In this document: positions 17,096 through 25,900 of the stretch, one piece after another
How positions within the stretch are numbered: position 1 is the first letter of the stretch
Layout of the letters: each line of letters starts with the position of its first letter
Assembly: GCF_023115355.1 (NCBI RefSeq)
Contig: NZ_CP096019.1
Coordinates: 744,001-808,000, forward strand
From: Halocatena salina
GTDB taxonomy: Archaea > Halobacteriota > Halobacteria > Halobacteriales > Haloarculaceae
Direction: 5' to 3'
DNA: 64,000 nt
The notes under the pieces: generated by a model
Told to the model about the DNA's origin: nothing
The model's input: the letters and a program-made list of their open reading frames with translations, nothing else
The model's database searches: none
Position numbers and translations under genes: made by a program

Positions 17096-18463
17096 ATGAA
17101 GGCCGACAACCTCTCCCGTCGGCGCGTCATGAAAAGTGTTGGCACAATAGCTGGTGTTGGGGTTGTGAACTCCCACGGGGAGAATCGTCGTACCGAGGCT
17201 TCCGAGAGAACCGAGCAGTCAGTGATCTCTCCACCGGAGCCAGAATCACAAACCGCGTGGCCACAGGTTGGTGGAGACGCTGCTAACACGGGGACCCGAC
17301 GCGGAGCGCGGGGACCGAAAACGAGCATCACGTTCCGTTGGCAGGTTGAGGGAAAATCGCCCCTGTCGGGCGTGGTTGTTAAGGATGCGACTGTGTACAC
17401 GAATGACGAACACAGGGTGTACGCGTTGTCGGCTGCGGACGGATCGACGCGGTGGTCCATTGGCACTGATCGATCACACCGAGTGAGCGCACCAGCCGTC
17501 GGTGATGCACTGGTGTATGTGGGAACCGGTTCGTACAAATCGAAACGAGAACGCGACGATCCCGGCGCATATGTCAGTCACGTTCGTGCAGTAGATCGAG
17601 CTACAGGAGAGGATGTATGGCGTTTCGAGCCGAACCGCCTCGTGGATAGATTTCACACCCCGACGATCTCGGATGGAATCATCTACACTGTCGGACGAAG
17701 CGTCGGTGCTGGTACTGTCGGACGACTATACGCGCTCAACGGAGAGAGCGGAGAGCTGTTATGGACTCACCCGACCGGCCGATCGGGGATCAACGGCTAC
17801 GATGCCCCTCCGGTAGCAGTCACAGACGGTACCGTGTATCTCACTGCCGACAAACTGACGGCGATCGATGGAGCGACCGGTGGAGTGAACTGGTCAGTCG
17901 ACCCTGCCGGCACGTATAAGGCGACAGGAATCAACGCGCCTGCAGTCGCGGATGGACGGCTGTACGTCGGTCGTGGAACCGAGACAGCAACCATGTTCGA
18001 AGCTCGATCAGTCACTGATGGTACGCTCCTATGGGAGCACACCGTCACACCACCCCGAACGGCGCGTTCCACGCGGACATCACGCCGACGGAAAGAGGAC
18101 GGGCCACTCCCTGGTAGGTGGACCACGCCAGCAGTGAGCGATGACTCCGTATACGTCGGCTTCAATGAACGGTCACCACGAACGAACCGAGCGTCAGTTG
18201 TCACCGCTCTTCGTTCGGACGATGGTACTGTTCGGTGGCAGACATCGTTCACGGACGATCGGCACGTGGTATACACGCCGGCGACAACCGAGAAAACGCT
18301 CTATACGGGGGGAACAGCGCTCGCTCTCGATGACGGAACCGTCCGATGGCGGTTGGCCGTACCGCCCACCCGCCGCATTGACGCGTTCGCACCACCAGCG
18401 ATCTCAGACGATACCGTGTACGTCGGTGGTGACTCGCTCCGAGCGATCACTGGACCACTGTGA
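17096..18463 (+). CDS. Secreted PQQ-like beta-propeller repeat protein, Tat signal (455 aa)
   Basis: The N-terminus NLSRRRVMKSVGTIAGVGVV has the twin-arginine pattern with a weak hydrophobic core. The mature part is a chain of propeller blades of the pyrroloquinoline-quinone type, recognisable by repeated VYALSAADGSTRWS, LYALNGESGELLWTHPTG, LTAIDGATGGVNWS and VTALRSDDGTVRWQ units. Eight-bladed propellers of this sort include BamB and quinoprotein dehydrogenases, but no enzyme residues are identified and haloarchaea use them as extracellular binding scaffolds. AT-rich promoter DNA fills 16990-17095. Function unknown beyond fold. Confidence 0.82.
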   Translation: MKADNLSRRRVMKSVGTIAGVGVVNSHGENRRTEASERTEQSVISPPEPESQTAWPQVGGDAANTGTRRGARGPKTSITFRWQVEGKSPLSGVVVKDATVYTNDEHRVYALSAADGSTRWSIGTDRSHRVSAPAVGDALVYVGTGSYKSKRERDDPGAYVSHVRAVDRATGEDVWRFEPNRLVDRFHTPTISDGIIYTVGRSVGAGTVGRLYALNGESGELLWTHPTGRSGINGYDAPPVAVTDGTVYLTADKLTAIDGATGGVNWSVDPAGTYKATGINAPAVADGRLYVGRGTETATMFEARSVTDGTLLWEHTVTPPRTARSTRTSRRRKEDGPLPGRWTTPAVSDDSVYVGFNERSPRTNRASVVTALRSDDGTVRWQTSFTDDRHVVYTPATTEKTLYTGGTALALDDGTVRWRLAVPPTRRIDAFAPPAISDDTVYVGGDSLRAITGPL

Positions 18464-18483
18464 TGATTGCCCTGATCGACCGG

Positions 18484-19533
18484 TTAGATCGGGGTGCCAG
18501 TTCGCATGCTTATCCACATCGATCCATCCCAGATGGCTAAACCGAACGGACCGGTTGTTCCATCGTTAATGGCACGCTCACCCTCGTACTGTCCCATGAT
18601 AGCCGACAGATCGGTCGGTTCGATCGTTCCGTCGTTCCTGGTTTTCTCACCAGTATCAACGATGAGAAACGAAGAGTCGTCGAGCGCGTAGTGGCTGTCA
18701 CGGTGGAGATCCGTGTTCGAACAGCGTTCGTTTATCAGGAGTCCGTTCAAATTTCGGTATTCAATATTTTGTATCGAACAATTATTGGAAGAACGAAACC
18801 GAATACCGTTCGTGTTCGGTTCGATGTGACCGTTGAAATATGACTTGGCGATCGTGATCGACTGGGCTTCGTCGACGAGTAACTGGTCGGAAGTGTTCCG
18901 AGCGTTTCCCTCGATGTAGGCGTTTTCGAGGGTGAACACTTCGCTGCCTTCGATGTACGCCCCTTGATCGCCGTTCTGTTCTAATCCGCCGCCGATCCAC
19001 GAACTCGCGTAGTTGTTCCTTGACCACAGCCCTCGTCCCCCGTTGCCGACCGACCGACAGCCGACGAGCGATGTGCTGTGTGCACCGTCGTCTAGGAAAA
19101 ACCCGTTCCCCTCGTTCGCGTGAGCATCACAGTAGAAAAACCGATTGCTGTTCGGAGCGGTATCGTGGTTCAACAGGAGGAATCCGTGCTTCGATGCGTT
19201 CTCCGCGACACATCCCAGAAAGCTACAGAACCGTGCCCGCTGAACCTTAAACGCCGACTGTGCACCTCTTGCATCGAGATACACGTTCTGAAGGGTGATG
19301 CCAGGCGGACGGTTCGGGCCTTGCAAGTCCAGGACGAATCCCGCTTGAGAACCTTCCGGAACCACGATACGATTGTGCGGGGGTGATTCGATCCGGACCT
19401 CCTTATCGATCGTGATGGGCCACCCGTCGTTCGTAGCATCGTACTCCTTCGAGATGATGACGATATCACCACGAACCGCCTCCTGTAACACCGATTGTAA
19501 CGAGTCCCCCGCTCGGACGACGTATGTCCCCAT
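18484..19533 (-). CDS. Right-handed parallel beta-helix protein (349 aa)
   Basis: Asn/Gly-rich sequence with repeating short strands (for example FSFLGCVAENASKHGFLLL-like rungs, GNGFFLDDGAHSTSLVGCRS, GGRGLWSRNNYASSWIGGGL) is the pectate-lyase-type beta-helix pattern. I chose the ATG at 19533 (MGTYVVRAGDSL); a start four codons earlier is possible. There is no signal peptide, so it is either cytoplasmic or exported by another route. No carbohydrate-active catalytic residues are evident. It converges on the propeller gene with 20 bases between. A surface or particle-associated role is only a guess. Confidence 0.78.
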   Translation of the reverse strand: MGTYVVRAGDSLQSVLQEAVRGDIVIISKEYDATNDGWPITIDKEVRIESPPHNRIVVPEGSQAGFVLDLQGPNRPPGITLQNVYLDARGAQSAFKVQRARFCSFLGCVAENASKHGFLLLNHDTAPNSNRFFYCDAHANEGNGFFLDDGAHSTSLVGCRSVGNGGRGLWSRNNYASSWIGGGLEQNGDQGAYIEGSEVFTLENAYIEGNARNTSDQLLVDEAQSITIAKSYFNGHIEPNTNGIRFRSSNNCSIQNIEYRNLNGLLINERCSNTDLHRDSHYALDDSSFLIVDTGEKTRNDGTIEPTDLSAIMGQYEGERAINDGTTGPFGLAIWDGSMWISMRTGTPI

Positions 19534-19770
19534 AACGCTTTCCACAATGATTTGGGAACAATATTAGTTTTATTCTTATCTTTGGAAAATTTATATTGTA
19601 ATATTTGGTTTTCATTCAATAATTAGTGTCTGGATTGTTACTTCTTACGAAGATATGACACAGCACTAAACGGAGAGGGGACGTATCGGGCTAGGGATGT
19701 CGGCAAGTATATCGTCGGTGGCCGGAAGCACCTCGCAATATTCATTACTGGTGTTACCTTGGATACGGTA

Positions 19771-20337
19771 GTGTCGGACGATAGTCGAGATACACCGGAC
19801 GAGCAACCGTCGGAGAGTCCATCGATCGACGAAATCTCCGAGATGCTCTCGCACCATCGCCGGCGGTATGTCATTGAATGTCTCGGCCACTACGAGTCTC
19901 CTATGTCATTGCCGGATTTGGCCGATGAGTGCGTGGTGATGGAACATGGCTGTGCGTTGGACGATATTCCAGCCGAGGCTGTACGGGACATGTACATGTC
20001 GTTGTATCACTCTCATATCCCGCACTTGGTCGAGATCGGCGCGATCGAGTACGATCAGGAACGGGATCTAGTGACAGCCGGTCCGGCGATTGCGGAGCTT
20101 CATACGCACATGGATCTCTCTCGGAGATCACTCTGTGATACTGCTGAGCGCGCGCTCAAAGCGCTCCGTAACGCGATCTCCACCGATGATGGAGGCTGTG
20201 GACTGACGATCGCACATACACGCGAAACACTTCGGAACATGGGATACGACGAGGACGCGGTACGGCAACTGATCCGCCATCTCGAACGCACCGGCTACAT
20301 TCACTTCGTCGACGACTGCATCCGCCTCGTCGACTGA
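19771..20337 (+). CDS. HTH transcription regulator, DUF7344-like (188 aa)
   Basis: The N-terminal half has the pattern of a haloarchaeal winged-helix domain: IDEISEMLSHHRRRYVIECL, then SLPDLADECVV and a second helix pair reading SLYHSHIPHLVEIGAIEYDQ. This is, from memory, the DUF7344 family. The C-terminal half has a further helical region (RETLRNMGYDEDAVRQLIRHLERTGYIHF) that could be a second wHTH. I prefer GTG 19771 (MSDDSRD), about 27-30 bases after an AT-rich element, over TTG 19759. It lies next to the ABC export genes but on the opposite strand. Confidence 0.75.
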   Translation: MSDDSRDTPDEQPSESPSIDEISEMLSHHRRRYVIECLGHYESPMSLPDLADECVVMEHGCALDDIPAEAVRDMYMSLYHSHIPHLVEIGAIEYDQERDLVTAGPAIAELHTHMDLSRRSLCDTAERALKALRNAISTDDGGCGLTIAHTRETLRNMGYDEDAVRQLIRHLERTGYIHFVDDCIRLVD

Positions 20338-20369
20338 CACGCGCTAGATGGGCGTTCGGTTGTGGAGGA

Positions 20370-21086
20370 TCAGCGGAGATCCATCGACCGAAACCACAGC
20401 CGACCAAGGCTGCTGAACAGGAAGGCGACGACGAGTAACAGTACCCCATCGGTCACAGCGTAGGCGTTCGTGACAAGGATCGCTGTCGGGTCGTAGTAGT
20501 GTGCCGGACAGAGCACGCTGAGCCACTCGTAGGCCGTCCCATCAACCTGGCGCGTGAACACGAAGAGGGCGAGTACGACCGCTGCGCTTGCCACAGACGC
20601 GCGAGTACTCGTGGATGCGCCGGCGGAGAATAGCAGACCGATCGACGCACACACGAGGAGATACGGGATCGAAAACGCGTGCACGGCAAGGAGGTTCATC
20701 GGCTGAACCGGAGTACCGATGACGATGGTGCCGAGATAGACGATGATGCAGACGACACCGTTGATCAGAAGCATTACGATGAGTAACGCGAGAAACCGTT
20801 GGCGGACGATCGATGAGCGAGAGATGGGCGCGGACAACAGCACGTCAACACGGTCATGTTCGACATCCTTGGCCAGCAACGACCCGGCTCTGTACGCGAA
20901 GTAACTCCCGAGACCGAGCATCCAGCCGAACTGGTATAGCCCCGACGCGAGAAACGCACCGATCGTTTGAGAGCCGTTTTCGAACACGATAGCAAGCGCG
21001 GCGAGCGCGATCCCCGCGAAACCAGTCGTGAGCGCGACCGTTTCCAGGCGACGACGGCGTATCTGGTGTCTCGCGATTTCAAACAT
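20370..21086 (-). CDS. ABC-2 type exporter permease (238 aa)
   Basis: Six predicted membrane helices; starts MFEIARHQIRRRRLETVAL, the amphipathic head common to ABC-2 permeases, and has the conserved cytosolic EHDRVDVLLSAPISRSSIVRQRF stretch after helix 2. The ATG (21086) overlaps the stop of the ATPase gene by 8 bases and is preceded by GGGAGGTGGT, a strong Shine-Dalgarno sequence within the ATPase coding end. Substrate unknown. The longer reading frame to 21332 is antisense to nothing useful and is rejected. Confidence 0.85.
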   Translation of the reverse strand: MFEIARHQIRRRRLETVALTTGFAGIALAALAIVFENGSQTIGAFLASGLYQFGWMLGLGSYFAYRAGSLLAKDVEHDRVDVLLSAPISRSSIVRQRFLALLIVMLLINGVVCIIVYLGTIVIGTPVQPMNLLAVHAFSIPYLLVCASIGLLFSAGASTSTRASVASAAVVLALFVFTRQVDGTAYEWLSVLCPAHYYDPTAILVTNAYAVTDGVLLLVVAFLFSSLGRLWFRSMDLR

Positions 21087-22029
21087 CCACACCACCTCCC
21101 TTTCCCAGCCGCGTGCCATACCAGTGGGCCAGGAGTTCTTGGAGCGGTGCCTCCTCGATGGTGAGGTCACAGATCGTGTACGACGAGAGTGCTTCGAGCA
21201 ACGTCTCGTACGTTCCGGCGTACACGAAGCGAACGGTCGTTCGGGTCGTGCGTCCCTCATCGGATGAACGGCGATCCGTGTGCTCGGTTTCGACGCTGTA
21301 GCCGTGTTCGAAACTGAACGCATCGGGGGCAACCGGATCGGAGGTCACAAACCGAACGATCCGTGGTCCTCGGTCGGGGAGCTGTCGGCTCGCTCGAAAA
21401 TCGATGAGGTGACCGTTGCGGAGGATGCCGACCCGATCACAGAGGATACACGCGGTGGTGAGACTGCACGAGACGACAAAAAGGGTCGTGCCCCGCTGTC
21501 GTTCGGCATCGAGAAACGTCCAAAGCTGTTCTTGTGTCGATGGATCGAGTCCTACCGTCGGTTCGTCCAAAATAACGAGCTCCGGGTCGTGCATAAACGC
21601 CACCACCGTAGCGAGGAGCCGTCGCTGCTCGGACGTGTACGTGCGGATCGATTTGTCGAGCTGTGAGTCGAGTGCAAACTGTTCGAGTAGTTGTTCGCTA
21701 CGCTCGTCGTCTTTGAGCGAGGCGTGGTAGGCGAGGAGCTGGTTTCCGGTGAGTGACTCGTCGAACGACGGTTCACTTGGAAGGTATCCGATATCCTGTT
21801 TCATCGCCGTCCGTTCTCGACGGTGTCCGATGTCGTACTCGAGAACCGACGCCTGACCGCGTGAGGGGGCCTGTAGCCCCATCAGTGTTCGAACCGTCGT
21901 GGTTTTCCCGGCCCCCTCCGGCCCTAGGAGGCCGAACACCTCTCCCGGCTCGACGGTGAACGTGAGCCCTTCTATCCCTCGATCGTCGCCATAGTATTTC
22001 GTTAGGTTGTCCACATCCATGCACGCCAT
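21079..22029 (-). CDS. ABC exporter ATP-binding protein with degenerate motifs (316 aa)
   Basis: Walker A GPEGAGKTT (about 36-44), Q-loop region and Walker B LVILDEPTVGLDPST are in place. However, the signature reads YTSEQRRLL instead of an SGG/SGN type. The switch region reads FVVSCSLTTACILCDRVGIL, with Cys where ABC-2 ATPases carry the switch His. A second start, M4 at 22020, is equally plausible. The 90-residue C-terminal extension is typical of ABC-2 exporter ATPases. It pairs with the overlapping permease. Loss of both residues suggests reduced or altered hydrolysis. Confidence 0.85.
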   Translation of the reverse strand: MACMDVDNLTKYYGDDRGIEGLTFTVEPGEVFGLLGPEGAGKTTTVRTLMGLQAPSRGQASVLEYDIGHRRERTAMKQDIGYLPSEPSFDESLTGNQLLAYHASLKDDERSEQLLEQFALDSQLDKSIRTYTSEQRRLLATVVAFMHDPELVILDEPTVGLDPSTQEQLWTFLDAERQRGTTLFVVSCSLTTACILCDRVGILRNGHLIDFRASRQLPDRGPRIVRFVTSDPVAPDAFSFEHGYSVETEHTDRRSSDEGRTTRTTVRFVYAGTYETLLEALSSYTICDLTIEEAPLQELLAHWYGTRLGKGGGVDV

Positions 22030-22064
22030 ATCGATTAGTATCTTCCTGAGAGTTTTGAGCTACC

Positions 22065-22078
22065 ATCCCTAAAGGGAT
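22065..22078. promoter_or_regulatory. 14-bp palindrome upstream of the ABC exporter operon
   Basis: ATCCCT-AA-AGGGAT is a perfect inverted repeat 36-49 bases before the ATPase start at 22029, at the position of the BRE/TATA region. It is a candidate operator for this operon. No regulator is known; the nearest regulator genes are the TrmB-like one and the DUF7344 one. Confidence 0.45.
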
Positions 22079-22169
22079 AGGATTCAACGATAAATTCGTC
22101 GTTTCCCGGGATCGAATCGGTGCCTACGTAGACACGACTCAGCGGTGTCGTCACCGGGAGCCAGCGTTC

Positions 22170-22940
22170 CTACTGGAGGCACTGCTCGACCCAATCGTCG
22201 AGCAATCCGATGAAAATAGCGGCAACGCTGGTTCCATCGCTCCAGATGGCCGCTTCGTGGTTAGCGCGAGCGGAACCACCGAGTGTACTCAACAACACGG
22301 TTTCGTCGTCGACAGCGAGGACACGTCCGCACGGTCCTTCGATCATCGTCTGTTCGGTAACGACGTGGGTGTCGATGGAGCTGACAGCGAACTGCTCGCA
22401 AACACTCACATCTTCGCTGAGGACGGTCACCTGAACGTCCTCGGAAACTGCTGTGAGCGTCTCGACGAGCACGTCGTTCACCAGTGCTTGGTCCGGTACA
22501 CCGAACAGGATTCGATCGTCCGCTCGGGTGATGAGATCGATGATGCGGTCGTCGATCGGACCTTTGCCGGTGACTGTCCAAACGCCTACCTGCGTTTCGT
22601 TGGTTGCGGCGTGTTCGCCCTGAACTGCTTGCAGGTAGTCGAAGGCGAGCCGTTCCTGTTCTTCGAGCCGCTTGCGAAGGCGTTTTCGTGCCGTTTCGAG
22701 TCCGATCGCCCGGTACTGGATCGGATTCGACTGCTGGATATCGATGAGGCCCAGCTCGCTGAGGCGTTCTGCGGCACCGTACACCTGCGACCGGGGCACG
22801 TCAGTGATACGGTCGACCTCGCTTGCAGAGCCCGTTTCGAGTTGCTGAAGCGCGATGAACACAGTGGCCTCGTACTTCGAGAGACCGAGCTGTCCGAGTG
22901 CGTCGATAGCACCGGATTGGGTCGGTGGGGAGTCAGTCAT
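22170..22940 (-). CDS. TrmB-family transcription regulator (256 aa)
   Basis: N-terminal winged helix: DALGQLGLSKYEATVFIALQ (about 11-31), then SASEVDRITDVPRSQVYGAAERLSELGLI, which is the TrmB/HTH_11 DNA-binding head. A coiled helix EEQERLAFDYLQAVQ follows, then a C-terminal domain of about 150 residues that resembles the TrmB sensor (regions around DDRILFGVPDQ and VLAVDDETVLLSTLGG). The ATG overlaps the stop of the MMPL gene by 8 bases, so the two are co-transcribed. Such regulators often sense sugars, but here the ligand is unknown. It most likely controls the MMPL promoter that it shares. Confidence 0.86.
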   Translation of the reverse strand: MTDSPPTQSGAIDALGQLGLSKYEATVFIALQQLETGSASEVDRITDVPRSQVYGAAERLSELGLIDIQQSNPIQYRAIGLETARKRLRKRLEEQERLAFDYLQAVQGEHAATNETQVGVWTVTGKGPIDDRIIDLITRADDRILFGVPDQALVNDVLVETLTAVSEDVQVTVLSEDVSVCEQFAVSSIDTHVVTEQTMIEGPCGRVLAVDDETVLLSTLGGSARANHEAAIWSDGTSVAAIFIGLLDDWVEQCLQ

Positions 22941-25900
22941 CCGTGTACGCCTCCTCTCCCGTCGTTCCAAACGATGTGGATGTGGTCTCGAACGCATCGC
23001 CGGGACCGAACCACCGCGTCCACAAGACGAGGAGACTTGGGAGAACGACGACACTCGCCAAGAACGCGTAGATGATGGTGAGTCCCGTGATGATGCCGAA
23101 CTGCTGCAGCGGCGGCAAGATTGCGAATGCGAGCACGCCAAAGCCGCCGACGGTCGTCGCGGCGCTACCGAGCAGCGCCCCACCAGTTCCGGTGACGGCC
23201 GTCTCTAGGGCCTCCCACGCTGTCGTGGCATCATCGAGTTCGAGGCTGTACCGCTCGGAGAGGTGGATACTGTAGGCGATTCCCAACCCGACAGTGAGAC
23301 TCGTGATCAACCCAGTGATGACGTTGAACGGAATGTCGAGCAGATACATCGTGCCCAGGATCCACGACACGCTGAATCCGACCGGAAGCATCGTCACGAA
23401 GCCGAGTGAGGCACTGCCGTACAGATATCGGTAGACGAACATCAAAAAGACGAACGTCACACCGAGCGTGATGAGCAGGCTCTCGATGACTGTCCGGAGC
23501 AGTTGATCCTGAACGTTCTTGAACACGATCGGCTGTCCCGTCGCGGTCGCTTGTAGGTGATCGGTCTCCTCGACGCTCGATGCGACCGTACGCATCTGGT
23601 CAGTCACTGCTTGACCACCAGCACCGCCGTCGATCGAGACGGTCATGTGGAGTGCTTCGTACTCCTCGTCGTCTGTCCGCTGGATCACCGACGACGCCGT
23701 GTCAGGGGCCGTCTCGTACAGCGAGTCGTAAACGGCATCGAGATTTCGATCCGGAACGCCGTCTCCGTCCGTATCGGCGTCAGTGAACGTCTGGTTGAAC
23801 GATTCGTTCTGTGCCGCAACATCTTCCATCGCCGACAGCGGACTCATAATATCGCTGTCGCCGTTCGAGAGGGTCGCCGTCACCTCCTTGTCGCTAGCGT
23901 TCTGTTCTGCGCGGTCGATTGCTGTCATCGTCTTCGGATCGGTGACGTTCCCTTGGATGAGCAACGCAGCGCTCGAATCCTCCCGAACGAACCGATCGTT
24001 GACGAACGACATCGACTCTTTGGCGGTGTACTCCCCTGGTGCGAACGGTTCGGGGAGCGATTCCATCCACCCATCGGGATCGTCTGCGAGGAAGTCCTCT
24101 TGGGCGAAGCTGGTATCGACCTGTGACGCACCGACACCCCCTGCGACTGTCAGGAGAAGCGCAATGAGAACCACGACGTGCGGTGCTCGGCGGGCAGCTG
24201 TTGCGCCACCGGCCAGCAGCGATCCGAGCGTCCCACCGCCGGTTCCAACCGCACGTTTGTGGCGGTCCCAGCCGCGAGCTTCGAGCAGACTGTCGAATTC
24301 GACTTTCAACGCCGGAATGAGCAGTCCGAACACCAACAGCGCAGCGGAGATCCCGACCGCACTGACGATACCGAATTCGCGTATCGGCGGCACCGAGCTG
24401 GTGAGATTCGAGAGAAAGCCGATCACTGCCGTGAGCGTCACCAACACGAGCGCGACGGCGATACCACTGAGTGCCGAGCGCATCGAGTGTCGGATGCCGT
24501 CGACGTGTTCGCGGCTCTCTCGATGGCGCATGAAGACGTGGATCGCGTAATCGATCGACAGCCCGATCAACAACACTGGCACCGCGATGAAGATCTGGTT
24601 AAACGCGATTCCGGCCCATCCCATGAAGCCGAACGTCCACACCAACACCACCCCGATACCGAACAGTCCGAGCAGGATGTCGAGGAGGTCTCGGTAAGCG
24701 ATGACGAGGACGATCAACACGAACACGAGCGCCAACGGTCCCACGATCGCCAGACTATCCGTCATCGAGCGTTCGATCTCGTCGGTGATGACCCCCGCCC
24801 CGAAAACCGACACCTGTTGTGAGTCGTAATTTTCGTGAGCGATTTCCTCGATGGCCAGCTGAGAGTTGACGAGTCGCTCGCTCGTGGTTCCACCCATCGA
24901 GGTGCCGTTGGCGCTCTGGGTGACCACGACCATCGTCGCGTTCGCTGTATCGTCTCCGGGATCGTAATCGGAAGGCATGAACGCGAACGCACCGTTGTCC
25001 TCGTCCGTGCTGTTCCCACCGAGCACTGCGTCGACGGCCGTTGTAATCTCGGATCGATTCCGCGATTCGAGCACGTCGATCTGCTTCGTGATCGACAGCT
25101 GTGTTTCGTTGTTTTGTAGCTCGTTTCGATCGGCTTCTAGCTGTTCTACCTTCTGTTCAAGCGCCTCACGATCCGATTTGAGCGCTTCAGAATCGTTTTG
25201 CAGCGCTTTTGCGCTCTGATTCAGTTCTTGAGCGTCGTTTTCGAGCTGTTGTTGTCGCTGTTCGAGTTCTCGTTTTCGCTGTTCGAGTTTTTCGCGGTCC
25301 GCTTTGAGCTGTTGGCCCCGTTCTTCTAACTGCTGACCGCGCTGTTCGAGTTTTTCACGGTCCGCTTTGAGCTGTTGGCCCCGTTCTTCTAACTGCTGAC
25401 CGCGCTGTTCGAGTTTTTCACGGTCCGCTTTGAGCTGTTGACCCTGTTCTTGCAGCTTTTGACTGCGGTTTTGTAACTCGTTGCGGCTCTGATTGAGCTT
25501 CCGGGCACGCTCTTTCAAGGCTTGTCCATCGCGCTCTAGGGCCGCTCGATCGGATTCAAGCTCGTCCGCCCGTTGTTTGAGAGTGATCGTATCGTTTGCG
25601 AGCTCGCGCTCGTCGCGTTCCAGCTGTTCTCTTCGTTGCTCGAGCTCAGAGGGGGGAACGTCCCCGGAGCGCCGGTCTTCGGCGAGTTGCTTTTCGCGGG
25701 CAGTGATGTTCTTCGCGCGCTCTTCGAGCGAATCGCGCGTCTCGTTGAGTTCATCGGCCCGTTGTTCGAGCCGCTCTCGTCGCTGGTTCAGTTCGGCACG
25801 GCTCTGATTGAGTTCGTCGGCTCGCTGTTTGAGTTCACGTGAATCCGCTTGCAGCTCCGCGCGGCTCTGGTTGAGTTCGTCGGCTCGCTGTTTGAGTTCA

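Noticed and set aside
16909-17538. N-terminal extension of the DUF457 gene on the minus strand
   Set aside because: It is antisense to the propeller gene start and a TATA element at 16932-16939 fits the ATG at 16908.
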